Below, in pieces: positions 1-9,053 of a stretch of 64,000 nucleotides of DNA (its first letter is position 1; each line of letters begins with the position of its first letter). The stretch lies in contig JBCBGC010000006.1 in NCBI GenBank assembly GCA_038527215.1, positions 59,790-123,789 of the forward strand, written 5' to 3'. A program made the translations under genes and the position numbers. Below the pieces are notes generated by a model, which was not told where the DNA came from, did no database searches, and saw only the letters and a list, made by a program, of their open reading frames with translations. This DNA comes from JAWPMV01 sp038527215 (GTDB taxonomy: Bacteria > Bacteroidota > Bacteroidia > J057).

Positions 1-68
1 AAATCGCAGGATTTGTATAGAAAAGTCTGTGCGGTCCCCTTACTTTACGGCTCAAACTCTGGAGAGAA

Positions 69-854
69 ATGAAGGCTAATATCGAGGCTGTCCTGATTTA
101 TTTGTCAACGAACTTTCGCCAACCCCTGAAAATGAAGGAGTTAGCGGAAATGGCCAATCTTTCCGAATATCATTTCTATCGGGTGTTTAAGCAGGAGACC
201 CAGTTTACCCCTCAGAAATACGTAGAGCAGTTACGCCTGGAGCACGCAGCTCATACCCTGGTCTTAAATCCAGATATGAAAAAGACCCATTTGGCCTTTG
301 ATACGGGCTTTCAGTCGCCCAGCAGCTTTACCCGCTCCTTCACCAAATACTTCGGGCGTTCTCCTTCGGAATTTTTACGGAGACATCAGGCCAATCGGGA
401 GGTTCCCCCACAGGTGCAGGAACGCCTACGCACCTTTGCGCCCATCGATATCTGTTATCTTCAAGGACAGATGCTGTCTACCCAACTGCTGAGTCTGGCT
501 GAGAATCGCATTCAGCAAGCCTTAGATGCGTGGAACACTCCGCAGGAATCAGTCCTCTACGGTGTGTATCTGGATACCCCTTTTCACATTCCTTTACCAG
601 AATGTCGTTATCTGCTGGGAGTCGAGGCAGCAGAAAAAGGAAATTTCCAGATTGAGGGAGGCTACTATCTCCGTATCCTCATGTCCGGCCCGATCCAGGA
701 CAATCTTCACCTCATTCTGGAGCAACATCAGCGGCTGGAACAAAATGGGTATCGGATTAAAGAGCCGATTGGCATAGAAAAAATGAAATGGAAAGCCGGG
801 AACCCCCTCTCGTATCATGAAATTCCCCGGGAATTATTTATTCCCGTTTGTTGA
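69..854 (+). CDS. AraC-family regulator with GyrI-like effector domain
   Basis: This is a cytoplasmic transcription regulator of 261 aa. Residues about 1-105 form the double helix-turn-helix of the AraC family: MKELAEMANLSEYHFYRVFK is the first helix-turn-helix, and the second ends in the family signature around FGRSPSEFLRRHQ. Residues about 120-260 look like a GyrI/SoxR-type small-molecule binding domain (PIDICYLQG at its start, PLSYHEIPRELFIPV at the end), as in the Rob/BmrR group. The ATG at 69 follows a purine-rich GGAGAG, so the start is well supported. An ABC exporter follows 70 bp downstream on the same strand, so the likely job is drug- or metabolite-responsive control of that exporter; the ligand is unknown. 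Confidence 0.9.
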   Translation: MKANIEAVLIYLSTNFRQPLKMKELAEMANLSEYHFYRVFKQETQFTPQKYVEQLRLEHAAHTLVLNPDMKKTHLAFDTGFQSPSSFTRSFTKYFGRSPSEFLRRHQANREVPPQVQERLRTFAPIDICYLQGQMLSTQLLSLAENRIQQALDAWNTPQESVLYGVYLDTPFHIPLPECRYLLGVEAAEKGNFQIEGGYYLRILMSGPIQDNLHLILEQHQRLEQNGYRIKEPIGIEKMKWKAGNPLSYHEIPRELFIPVC

Positions 855-923
855 TAAAAGCAGGATTGGTAAAGATGGGGGGTGTTCCATCTGCCTTCTT
901 TGTACCAAAAGAAATATTCACCT

Positions 924-1595
924 ATGATTGAACTCACCGACGTGTGTAAGGCTTATCCTTCGGGAGAGTCCGTACAGACCGTGCTGGATCACATCTCCTT
1001 ACAGATACCTTTGGGACAAAAGGTGGCCATTGTAGGCAAATCCGGCTCCGGAAAAAGCACCTTACTAAATATCCTCACCGGCATAGATGCCGCGGATCAG
1101 GGGCAGGTTCAGGTGGACGGGCAGGCGCTCCACTTGTTCACTGAGGCCCAACTGGCCGCCTGGCGCAGAAGCTCTATAGGGGTCGTATTTCAGTCCTATC
1201 ACCTTTTTGAGACCCTGAGCGCAGGGGAAAATGTACGCTTTCCCATGGAACTGGCCGGAAATATGAGCCGCAAGGAACAAAAAGCCCGGGCTGTTAGCTT
1301 ATTGGAATTGGTGGGACTGGGTCCGATGGCCCATAAATTTCCCCACCAGCTTTCCGGAGGAGAAAAGCAGCGGGTAGCTATCGCTCGCGCCCTGGCTAAT
1401 GATCCCATTATCCTGGCTGCCGATGAACCCACCGGCAATTTGGATTCTCAGACCACCGCTCAAATCAAGGAGATCTTCGATCAATTGCACCAGCAGGGGA
1501 AAACCATTCTCATGGTCACCCATGAGCGCATTGAGCCCCGTGAATTTGACCAGATTCTCAGCCTATCCGATGGCCGCATTACCCCCAACCTATGA
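924..1595 (+). CDS. ABC transporter ATP-binding protein (MacB/LolD type)
   Basis: This is the cytoplasmic ATPase subunit of a type VII (MacB/LolCDE-like) ABC transporter. All nucleotide-binding motifs are visible: Walker A GKSGSGKST, Q-loop VVFQSYHLF, signature LSGGEKQRVAIARAL, Walker B IILAADEPTGNLD and the switch histidine in VTHE. A longer frame opens at a GTG (882), but the family normally begins at MIELTDV, so I take the ATG at 924 (223 aa). Its stop overlaps the start of the permease gene by 4 bp (ATGA), which indicates translational coupling. LolD/MacB ATPases power mechanotransmission to periplasmic partners rather than simple channel transport. Confidence 0.92.
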   Translation: MIELTDVCKAYPSGESVQTVLDHISLQIPLGQKVAIVGKSGSGKSTLLNILTGIDAADQGQVQVDGQALHLFTEAQLAAWRRSSIGVVFQSYHLFETLSAGENVRFPMELAGNMSRKEQKARAVSLLELVGLGPMAHKFPHQLSGGEKQRVAIARALANDPIILAADEPTGNLDSQTTAQIKEIFDQLHQQGKTILMVTHERIEPREFDQILSLSDGRITPNL

Positions 1596-3892
1596 AAGCG
1601 ATTTGGTTTAAACTCATGCAGGATAGCCGCTTTTACAAGCTAAAGGTGTTCTATCTATGGCTGGCCCAGGTATTAGCTTTTTTCGGCCTCAGTATGGTGT
1701 TTTTCAGCGACATCATGGTTAATCGGGATTTTGAAGAAAACTATGCCCGGAGCCAATCCGCTCATCTGATTATGACTACCGATGCGGTGCAGCCTGATGA
1801 TGCCTGGCCTCTGGCAAATGATCCCCGGCTTCCGATAGTAGAAGCAAGGCCTATGCAGGCCGGAGAGGTGCAGGTTCGCCCGGACCGCTTTATGAAAGCG
1901 CTTTTTATTGGGGTAGCCGATATTGACCATCCTCAGGTCAACCGTTTTTTTCGTCAGGATCAACGAGCCGGAGTGCAGATTTATATCGAGCAAAATGGAG
2001 CCTATTTCTTTGACTCCCTGTACCTGGAAAATCTCCGGCTGGTCAGGCCGAACAATGATACCCTCACCCTTGGACCTGCCGGGCAAGTGCATGATACCCG
2101 CTTGCCACCCTCCCGGATGGAACATACCATCTATGTCTTTTTACCCATAGCCCGTTTCAGGACTTACTTTCCGCATGCATCCTCCCGCTGGCTGGTCAGG
2201 ACGGAACTTGATCCTGGCGATCCTGCTCGTCTGCGGGCCTTAGGCCAGGAAGTACAAGCTGACTGGATGGAAACATACGCTGAGGCCTTGCGGGTAAGCG
2301 TAGCTTCGCAGGAGCATCCTCATCAGAATATTGCGGACGGGATTTTTTATTTGATAAAATTGCTGGGCAGCAGCCTGGGGATGCTGGGCGGCATATTTAT
2401 GGTTCTGATTCTCCTGACCTGGCTCTATCCTCAGATTCCGGATATGGGCACGCTGAAAAGCCTGGGAGCCACCCGAACCTCTATACAAGGGGCCTATTTT
2501 CTGTTTGTCTTTGTCCTGGGACTGCTGGCCTGGGTTCCAGGCGTGAGCCTCGGATATCTGGCTGCTCAGGCTTTTAATGCGTTCATTGCTTTTACCCAAA
2601 ACTTCAGCCCGGTTGATACTCCTGTCAGTTTCTGGCAATGGGGTACTTTGTTCGGCATAAGCCTGGCCATCCCTTTGCTGCTTTCCTGGTATCCGGTCCA
2701 TAGTGCGGTACGCAAAAGGGTGCGCTATGCGCAAGAGCTCGTCTTTACTACAGGCGCCAGGGCTATCACCTGGCTCGGAGGGAGATTTCCCACGGCCCGC
2801 TGGAGCTATCTGAGCAACAATATGTTTCGCAACCTGGTCCTGCTGAGCCTGACCATGCTAATGGTCGTAGGAGGATTGGGCATCACTTTTACCGGCTTTA
2901 ACCTCATCTCCTCCCTGGAACAGGAAATGCAGACCCTGGAAGCGGAAGGCCTTTTTGATTATGCGCTGCGGGTGGATGCTCCATTGGAAATTCCAGCCTT
3001 TCAGGCAGCCTTTTCCGGGAAAGTCAGCGCCATCCAACCCGTATGGGTGAGCGCCATCGAAGTCTATAATCCTTTGCTCAATGTGCCGGAAAGATGGAGC
3101 TGTGCGCGGATTTCTCCAGACATCCCTGTCCCGAACTCCCGCATGATTCAAGGACAATGGGACCCAGGCTGTAGCGAGTGCCTGTACTTCTCTCAGAATT
3201 TTGCAAAGGATATGGCAAGCCTGAAGCCCGGTGACCCCATTCAGGTCATACAGGCTGGCGACAGCGCTACCTGGCTCGTCTATGGTGGCCTGGTTAAGTT
3301 CCCGGAAAGTTCTGCGGCCATTCTCAGACCTACGGATCAGGTAGACCGCTGGAATCAGTTGTTTTTGAAGAGTGCGCAAAAGCAAGACCTGACCCAGGAG
3401 CTGAAAGCCTACGTAGCCCAGGAATCCGGCACCGTGCCCCACACCTGGACTGCTCGCCTGACCCGGCAAATGATCCAGGACCATCTGGAAGGCAGCTTCT
3501 TTGTGATTGCGGCCCTGGGTCTAACGGCCCTCATCTTGTCCTTAGGAGGGGTGTTGGTGTTGATTAACCTAAATGTGTTGAGACGTAGACGAGATATTGG
3601 CATTCTGAAATCTATCGGTGCGGCTCCGAATCAAATCAAGCAGCTCTTCGAGCAGGAAATTCTGCTGGTCTTGGGAGCAGCTTTGCTCCTAGGCATTCCG
3701 CTGGCCTATGGACTGAGTCTGTCTTTGTGCTTCTATTTCGGGGAAATGGTCCTCAAATTCCCCCTTAGCCTTACGGCCAACTGGCCTTTTGCCCTGCTGA
3801 CCTCGGGCTTGTACCTGCTTCTGGCCTTCCTGGGTATGCGCTTTCTGCTCAACCGCAACCTCAGGAAGCAGACACAATTCTTACTGCAGTAA
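1592..3892 (+). CDS. ABC transporter permease with two FtsX domains
   Basis: This inner-membrane permease of 766 aa carries two FtsX-like membrane blocks in one chain, as in YbbP-type transporters. There is an N-terminal membrane helix (about 20-42) and a periplasmic region to about 245. The first FtsX block lies at about 250-370 (GIFMVLILLTWLYPQI, GTLKSLGATRTSIQGAYF). A second helix and soluble domain follow at about 410-630. The second FtsX block is at about 635-755, containing DIGILKSIGAAPNQIKQLF. The repeated LKSxGA motif is the coupling-helix region that contacts the ATPase. It partners the preceding gene and is probably controlled by the AraC/GyrI regulator; the substrate is unknown. 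Confidence 0.9.
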   Translation: MKAIWFKLMQDSRFYKLKVFYLWLAQVLAFFGLSMVFFSDIMVNRDFEENYARSQSAHLIMTTDAVQPDDAWPLANDPRLPIVEARPMQAGEVQVRPDRFMKALFIGVADIDHPQVNRFFRQDQRAGVQIYIEQNGAYFFDSLYLENLRLVRPNNDTLTLGPAGQVHDTRLPPSRMEHTIYVFLPIARFRTYFPHASSRWLVRTELDPGDPARLRALGQEVQADWMETYAEALRVSVASQEHPHQNIADGIFYLIKLLGSSLGMLGGIFMVLILLTWLYPQIPDMGTLKSLGATRTSIQGAYFLFVFVLGLLAWVPGVSLGYLAAQAFNAFIAFTQNFSPVDTPVSFWQWGTLFGISLAIPLLLSWYPVHSAVRKRVRYAQELVFTTGARAITWLGGRFPTARWSYLSNNMFRNLVLLSLTMLMVVGGLGITFTGFNLISSLEQEMQTLEAEGLFDYALRVDAPLEIPAFQAAFSGKVSAIQPVWVSAIEVYNPLLNVPERWSCARISPDIPVPNSRMIQGQWDPGCSECLYFSQNFAKDMASLKPGDPIQVIQAGDSATWLVYGGLVKFPESSAAILRPTDQVDRWNQLFLKSAQKQDLTQELKAYVAQESGTVPHTWTARLTRQMIQDHLEGSFFVIAALGLTALILSLGGVLVLINLNVLRRRRDIGILKSIGAAPNQIKQLFEQEILLVLGAALLLGIPLAYGLSLSLCFYFGEMVLKFPLSLTANWPFALLTSGLYLLLAFLGMRFLLNRNLRKQTQFLLQ

Positions 3893-3900
3893 GGTTTTGC

Positions 3901-3941
3901 TCCCTCCCTTTCGGATGGTTTTTACCTGCGAAGGGGAGGGA
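3901..3941. terminator. Hairpin between convergent genes
   Basis: TCCCTCCCTTTCG at 3901-3913 pairs with CGAAGGGGAGGGA at 3929-3941, giving a 13-bp stem with a single G-T pair and a 15-nt loop. It sits exactly between the ends of the ABC permease and the convergent crotonase gene. No clear T-run follows on either strand, so it is a candidate bidirectional terminator or mRNA end stabiliser. Confidence 0.45.
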
Positions 3942-4730
3942 CTACTTCCCGGTATAGATAGGCTCCCTTTTCTCAAAGAAACTGCTGATCGCTTCCTGAA
4001 AATCTAAGGTTTGCAATAACTCGGCCTGCGCTTCTATCTCAAGATCCTGGCCTGCACGCGCCAAAAACTGGCCTTCCTGGATAATTTTTTTGCAAAGCCC
4101 TACTGCTAAAGGAGGAAGTTTGAGGAACTGTTTCGCAAACTCAAGGGTTTTGGCCGATAAGGCTTCCAGAGCGACGACCTGGGTTACCAAGCCGATTTGG
4201 AGGGCTCGGTCCGCCTTTACCTGGGTGCCCAGCATGACCATTTCTTTGGTGAGGGGCACCCCAATGGTCCGGCTTATGCGTTGAGTCCCCATAATTACCC
4301 CAATGCTACGCTTGACTTCAGGCAATTCGAACACGGTATTGGAAGCGGCAATGCGAAAATCACAGCAAAGGGCCAGGATCATTCCCCCACCAATCACAGG
4401 CCCTTTCAAGGCCGCTATGGTGGGTTTTTCCAGAGCCTCAAATGCATCAAAAAAAGATTGGGCCTTTTTTAGGTTCTCCCGATAGACCTCTGGTTCTTGT
4501 CCTACCATGCTCCCAATCAGAGATACGTCTACGCCGGCTGAAAAACAATCCCCTTCAGCTTGAACGATGACTGCCCATATATCCGAATCCTGCCGTATTA
4601 CTTCGGTAAGTTGTCCCAACTCCCTGAGGGTATTCAGATCAAGTCGGTTCTTTTTGTCAGGGCGGTTCAACGTCAAAAAGGCGAGCTTATGGTGACGGGT
4701 CAGGGTCCAGTGTTGATAGGTGGGGTTCAT
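3942..4730 (-). CDS. Enoyl-CoA hydratase/isomerase (crotonase) family protein
   Basis: This cytoplasmic acyl-CoA enzyme of 262 aa has the crotonase fold. The first oxyanion-hole segment is FSAGVDVSLIG (about 64-74), and the second is KGPVIGGGMILALCCDFRIA (about 110-130). The following FELPEVKRSIG supplies the position that is usually the catalytic Glu (PEVK). It could act as an enoyl-CoA hydratase in fatty-acid or amino-acid catabolism, but family members also include isomerases, so the exact reaction is not readable. It stands alone, convergent to the ABC operon, with a 272-bp upstream gap in which no clear promoter was found. Confidence 0.85.
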   Translation of the reverse strand: MNPTYQHWTLTRHHKLAFLTLNRPDKKNRLDLNTLRELGQLTEVIRQDSDIWAVIVQAEGDCFSAGVDVSLIGSMVGQEPEVYRENLKKAQSFFDAFEALEKPTIAALKGPVIGGGMILALCCDFRIAASNTVFELPEVKRSIGVIMGTQRISRTIGVPLTKEMVMLGTQVKADRALQIGLVTQVVALEALSAKTLEFAKQFLKLPPLAVGLCKKIIQEGQFLARAGQDLEIEAQAELLQTLDFQEAISSFFEKREPIYTGK

Positions 4731-5002
4731 GCGGTAGGCGTAGGTTAAGAGGTGATAGAGTTCTCGGTCCCATAATTTACCTTATGTTAACTAAATTCCC
4801 TAGCCTACACGCTCCCTCCGCTTTGCGGTTGTGAAAAACCCAAATTGTTCGTAAATATGTTAGTCCGGAATATCTGCTTTTTCATAATAGGTGTTTTCAA
4901 GAATATTTTAACGGCCTGTACTCTTTTGGCTGGCCAATAACCCTAAGGATATGTGTAAAGATCATATCCCCGGATGCTATCTTCTTATTTTTTTGGATTG
5001 TT

Positions 5003-6442
5003 ATGGAAAATCCCGAAAAGAACCCCTCAACCTCAAGCAATCTTCAGCGGAGGCTCTCATGGATTGCCGTGATTCTGTTTCCAATCCTGCTTTATCTGGG
5101 ATTGATTTTTGGCCCCGGACTCCTGGAAATGCTGGGCGATCAGTCAAAGCTCTGGAGCCCTTTCCATCCTGTGACCATCTTATTAGTGGCTTTGGTTACA
5201 GTGATCCTTTATGGATTCTTGTTTAAGAAGAGCTGGGTGCGCAGTGCGATGATCCTGCTCATTTTGCTACCCATGCTTGGCTACTTATTGGCCATTTCCT
5301 ATCGGGTAGATGGAGCCGCAACGAGTTCCACAACCCTGGTCTCTTCCTTTGAGTTGCTGCTCCTGGTGGTGTCTGCCGGAGGGTTTGGTGGGCTAATGTT
5401 TGGTATACGAGAAGGAAAATGGTATTGGCCTACCACCGTAGATAAGAACGTTACTGAGGTTGGTTTTATCAAACATCTGTTGATAGGGGCTGCTGGAGGG
5501 ATCGTCATTTTTATCATCCTTCCGGGCGAATACAACCTGGTAAGGGATGCGGCTACGGACGGGAGTAATCAAATTAAGTATATCCAGTTTATCGGGCTGG
5601 CTTTTCTAGGCGGATTTGGCGGTTATGCTTTGGTGGAACGGGTGTATTCCGACGTAACCAAAACCTTTGTTTATGAAGCGGTGGAAGGAAAGAATAAGGA
5701 ACGGGAAGCCCAGGAAAAGCAGGAAGCGGAGACTTTAGAGCTGCTCACCCAGTATTTGGAAAACAAGACCATGACCGCTACCTATTTCTTTGAAAATCTG
5801 GAGGAAAGAATTCAAAAGGCCTCCTTAAAAACCCGTCTGGAAGTACTCTATAAAGTTAAAGAATCCAGACAGGCCCGGTGGAAGGAGTTGGTCGGCAATC
5901 CCACTGAGTATCGGATGAAAGGGGTTGGCCCTCAAATCTCTAATGAGGAATTGGAGGAAGGCGAAGGAAAATACCATACGTATGTGGACAAAATTGTCCC
6001 AGTACTATCGACCCTTTCGAAAGTGGAAGATGCTAACGAACACCATAGAATTTTTGGCCAGTTAGGCTTTTCACTCAAGGATAAGCAGATCGTGGATTAC
6101 CAGGGGTCCTTGAATGCCTTGAATAAAGCCATTGAGATCCGAGGAGATATGCAAGCTGGGGAAATGTATGAATTTAACCGCGCCATTTGCCGCATCATGT
6201 TGAAGACTGGAGAGAACCAACTGATCCGGGACGATCTCCTGACCTTCGCTGGCAATAATGAGGGAAAAAGGATCCTCAAAAACATTTTGATGCATCAGAA
6301 AAACACCAAGAAACTGGCCAAAGAACTAAATGGCTTGAGGAAGCCCTCCCAAAATGCGGCCATCATTGAATGGCTTTCCCATGCTGACAACACAGCCTAC
6401 CTGGAAGAACTCAAAGACAAGGCTGAAATCCCGGTGGGATAA
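5003..6442 (+). CDS. Polytopic membrane protein with helical soluble tail
   Basis: I do not recognise this 479-aa protein with confidence. The first ~215 residues hold about six hydrophobic segments (around 18-38, 52-72, 77-97, 108-132, 153-170 and 191-210). The rest is charged and largely helical, beginning with a coiled-coil stretch rich in K and E (about 220-250). The last three membrane helices (GGFGGLMFGIREGKWYW, GAAGGIVIFIILP, FIGLAFLGGFGGYALVERVY) recall the three-helix membrane module seen with bacterial YEATS-like domains, but that resemblance is low-confidence. It leads a same-strand set of four genes with gaps of 26, 18 and 7 bp, which suggests one transcript. Confidence 0.75.
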   Translation: MENPEKNPSTSSNLQRRLSWIAVILFPILLYLGLIFGPGLLEMLGDQSKLWSPFHPVTILLVALVTVILYGFLFKKSWVRSAMILLILLPMLGYLLAISYRVDGAATSSTTLVSSFELLLLVVSAGGFGGLMFGIREGKWYWPTTVDKNVTEVGFIKHLLIGAAGGIVIFIILPGEYNLVRDAATDGSNQIKYIQFIGLAFLGGFGGYALVERVYSDVTKTFVYEAVEGKNKEREAQEKQEAETLELLTQYLENKTMTATYFFENLEERIQKASLKTRLEVLYKVKESRQARWKELVGNPTEYRMKGVGPQISNEELEEGEGKYHTYVDKIVPVLSTLSKVEDANEHHRIFGQLGFSLKDKQIVDYQGSLNALNKAIEIRGDMQAGEMYEFNRAICRIMLKTGENQLIRDDLLTFAGNNEGKRILKNILMHQKNTKKLAKELNGLRKPSQNAAIIEWLSHADNTAYLEELKDKAEIPVG

Positions 6443-6468
6443 GCTTCAATTTTTAACAACCCATAGAC

Positions 6469-7164
6469 ATGATAACGCTAAAAGTAAATGTTGGCGCCCT
6501 GAATTTCCGCGCCAAGCCAAATAAAGAGGATAGCACCAAAATCATTGGCACCCTTCCCAGAGGAACCGAGCTCGAATTTATCAAGGCATCCGACGATTTT
6601 TACTGGGTCCAGGTAAAGAATCCGGCAGGAGAGAAAGGATGGGTTTCCTTTAAATACTGCCTGGTACTTCCAGACCCAAAGGAGGTGCGGGACAACGACT
6701 ACCGCTGGTTGAAAATCGCCTTTGGGGAGAAGCACTTCCAGATTAAAGAGCTCAAGGATCCTATGGAAAATGCGCGCATTCTCCTCTACCTGCAAAGCTG
6801 TGAGCTACTGGATAACAGCATGAAAAATGATGATGAGACTGCCTGGTGTTCTGCCTTTATGAATTGGTGTGTAGAAAAGGCCGGTTACGAGGGGACCAAC
6901 TCCGCCTGGGCCTTAAACTGGAAGAATTGGGGGCAGCCCCTTGAAACGCCTCGCCGGGGATGTGTAGCGGTCTTCAAGCGCTTTGTGATGAAAAATGGTG
7001 AAAAGAAAACCTATGGTCACGTGGGCTTTTACCTGGGCAAGGACGGTGAAAAGAACATCAGTATTCTGGGCGGAAACCAGAGAAATCGTGTCAAAATATC
7101 TTCTTATCCGATTGATAGTGAAAAATACCAGTTGGTAGGCTATCGTTATTTCCCAAAACAGTAA
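6469..7164 (+). CDS. SH3-domain plus CHAP-like (TIGR02594-type) amidase
   Basis: This 231-aa protein has an N-terminal bacterial SH3 domain (about 1-65; VGALNFRAKPNKEDSTKIIG and GWVSFKYCL are typical) followed by a cysteine-peptidase/amidase domain. The catalytic Cys is predicted at 127 in WCSAFMNWC, with His184 in YGHVGFYLG and a conserved GGNQRNRV turn near 201-208, matching the TIGR02594 family. Such enzymes cleave peptidoglycan peptide bonds or related amides. No signal peptide is visible, so it either stays inside, leaves by another route, or is delivered like an effector or endolysin. It is the second gene of the 5.0-8.7 kb set. Confidence 0.8.
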   Translation: MITLKVNVGALNFRAKPNKEDSTKIIGTLPRGTELEFIKASDDFYWVQVKNPAGEKGWVSFKYCLVLPDPKEVRDNDYRWLKIAFGEKHFQIKELKDPMENARILLYLQSCELLDNSMKNDDETAWCSAFMNWCVEKAGYEGTNSAWALNWKNWGQPLETPRRGCVAVFKRFVMKNGEKKTYGHVGFYLGKDGEKNISILGGNQRNRVKISSYPIDSEKYQLVGYRYFPKQ

Positions 7165-7182
7165 GCAATTCCTGTATTCATT

Positions 7183-7875
7183 ATGCAAAAATCATTGATC
7201 GCCATCGGCGTAGTATTGTTGGCAGGCCTGGTCGGCTATGGGGTGGAAAGGCTTTTTCACCCCAGGCCCAAGCCCCCTCAATTCAGCGCTTTTGATCCAG
7301 CCAGTTTGATCGCAGAGCTGCACTTAGTCCGGTATTATTACGATTCGTATCTGCCGATAAAAAAATCCAATGGCCCATTGGAAAAGCTCTATACCGTGCC
7401 TATGGCCGTAGACGGGTATATCGACATGAACGAAATTGGTACGCGCTTTATCTCTGATTCCCTGGTCAGGGTCAGTTTGCCACCCGGCAAAATCAGCGAT
7501 CCAACTCTCCGATATCAGGAGATGGATTTGAAGTATCAAAGGAAACGCGTATTCAAATGGCTGGAAACCAATAAAGCCAATCGGAAATTCTTTGCCGAAT
7601 TCCAGGCAGGCGTAGAAGAAGCCAAAGAATCCGCCGTCAAAGCCGCAAAAAAGCAGGGAATCGAGCAGCGTACCCGCAGTGGGGGCGAAATCTTGCTCAG
7701 CAGCCTTTATGGTGCGGCAGGTTATCAGGTCCAATTCAACCGCCCTGGCTTTTGGGAAAGGCGCAGGGGCATCTTACGGGACTATTTTGAAGGACTAGAG
7801 CAAAGCGATTTAGGGAACCTTCCAGATAAGCGCAAAAACGATTTACTCCTTAACCTTTGGAGGCTTAGCCAATAA
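7183..7875 (+). CDS. Membrane-anchored DUF4230-like protein (first copy)
   Basis: This protein of 230 aa has one N-terminal membrane helix (about 5-24) and a periplasmic or cell-surface domain. The IAELHLVRYYYDSYLP segment, a following ...YTVPMAVDGYIDMNEI strand pair and a lysine/arginine-rich helix resemble DUF4230 proteins, whose function is not established. It starts 18 bp after the amidase gene. The next gene encodes a second protein with the same plan (IGELHLVNYTSEEI), so the two probably arose by duplication and may form a hetero-oligomer. Confidence 0.65.
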   Translation: MQKSLIAIGVVLLAGLVGYGVERLFHPRPKPPQFSAFDPASLIAELHLVRYYYDSYLPIKKSNGPLEKLYTVPMAVDGYIDMNEIGTRFISDSLVRVSLPPGKISDPTLRYQEMDLKYQRKRVFKWLETNKANRKFFAEFQAGVEEAKESAVKAAKKQGIEQRTRSGGEILLSSLYGAAGYQVQFNRPGFWERRRGILRDYFEGLEQSDLGNLPDKRKNDLLLNLWRLSQ

Positions 7876-7882
7876 ATATAAT

Positions 7883-8722
7883 ATGTCAGAGAATAAACAA
7901 GCCATCAATCGCCCATTGTTATCCCTGGTGCTAATAGGCCTCTTAATCGGCGTGGGTATCGGCATCTTGCGTCCTAAGGCTCCAGCGATCTCTTCCTATC
8001 AACATCTTCAGGCTATTCAGTACATTGGAGAGCTTCATTTGGTAAACTATACCAGCGAGGAAATCCTGACGGTATACAGTGAACCTGGGGTAGAAGAACA
8101 AGCCGAAAGAATACTAGGTCAAATCGAAATCCTGGAGGCCAATCTGATGACTTTAGCGGCGAGGAAAGAAGCATTGGCAGGAACGACTGATAGCCGGACC
8201 TTAGAAAGGCTGGAAACTGCGATTTCCTTCAACCAAGGCAACAAAGAAAAGCTGGAACAGACATTGGAAGAGTTGGATAAAAAAGTTCAGTTAACGGCTT
8301 TCACCCCGGTAAATATCACCGCTTACACAGATTTGACGCAGATAAAACTACCGGAAGAAGGATCTGGAGATACCCTCATCTGGCTACCTGCTGCCCAGCT
8401 TTCGGAAGCCAACGTGTTAGTTGAGGATATTGACAAAAGCTACCAAACTGAAAATTGGATGAACATCATTCGGGAAAAAGACGGAGAAAAGCCCTTCCAC
8501 GAAAATCTTGTTCGGTCGATCCAGGCCTTGGAACTGTACTTCCCCATAAAAGCTCGGCTCAAAAAAATGGAAAGGCAATGTGATAGCCTGGCCAAAGCCT
8601 ATGTGGAGAATTTGTTGGGTGGAATCAAAGGGCCGAAAAACTTTGTGGTAAGAGTGGAGCCCCGGGAAACCGAGTCAGATAGCCTGGCCTTAGACGGCAC
8701 TATCTCTGCTCCGCAAGACTAA
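7883..8722 (+). CDS. Membrane-anchored DUF4230-like protein with coiled coil (second copy)
   Basis: This 279-aa protein has an N-terminal anchor (about 11-29) and the same IxELHLVxY motif as the preceding gene (about 55-62). It adds a long coiled coil at about 72-138, rich in L, E and K, that the first copy lacks. The end of the gene overlaps the convergent mutarotase gene by 23 bp. The start at ATG 7883 lies 7 bp after the upstream stop, supporting translational coupling. Function unknown; position suggests it works with the upstream membrane protein and amidase. Confidence 0.65.
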   Translation: MSENKQAINRPLLSLVLIGLLIGVGIGILRPKAPAISSYQHLQAIQYIGELHLVNYTSEEILTVYSEPGVEEQAERILGQIEILEANLMTLAARKEALAGTTDSRTLERLETAISFNQGNKEKLEQTLEELDKKVQLTAFTPVNITAYTDLTQIKLPEEGSGDTLIWLPAAQLSEANVLVEDIDKSYQTENWMNIIREKDGEKPFHENLVRSIQALELYFPIKARLKKMERQCDSLAKAYVENLLGGIKGPKNFVVRVEPRETESDSLALDGTISAPQD

Positions 8723-9050
8723 AAATCCGTTCCAACCTCACCCACTTCTCTCCAGGCTTCGCCCAGGGCAGGTATTGCTGAAAGCTATCCATCAGGCTTT
8801 CCCATTCCTGAACTTTGGGATTGGCGGCATCGGCTACCGATTTTTTGTCAAAATCAAATTCATCTGAGACCTCCATGACCATCAGCAGTCGATGGCCGGT
8901 CTGAAAAATCTGCATGTCCAGGATGCCAGCCTCCCGGATACTTTGGGTGATTTCAGGCCAGACCTGACCGGGGGCATGATGCTGGCGGTAAGCCTCCATG
9001 AGGGCTGGATCATCTTTGAGGTCGCAAGCGAAATAATAGGTACGTGGCAT
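8700..9050 (-). CDS. rhaM: L-rhamnose/L-fucose mutarotase family protein
   Basis: This 116-aa cytoplasmic protein interconverts the alpha and beta anomers of a 6-deoxy-hexose. It has the full-length RhaM fold: YYFACDLKDDP strand, HHAPGQVWPEI with the conserved His pair, GILDMQIFQTGHRLLMVMEV, and the terminal WVRLERIF. RhaM-family proteins are about 105-115 aa, so it is intact. It is the last gene of the LacI-kdgK-eda-fucP operon, 3 bp after the transporter stop. That implies an incoming L-fucose- or L-rhamnose-like sugar, though the kinase and aldolase of the operon act on keto-deoxy acids. Confidence 0.85.
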   Translation of the reverse strand: MPRTYYFACDLKDDPALMEAYRQHHAPGQVWPEITQSIREAGILDMQIFQTGHRLLMVMEVSDEFDFDKKSVADAANPKVQEWESLMDSFQQYLPWAKPGEKWVRLERIFSLAEQR

Positions 9051-9053
9051 GCC

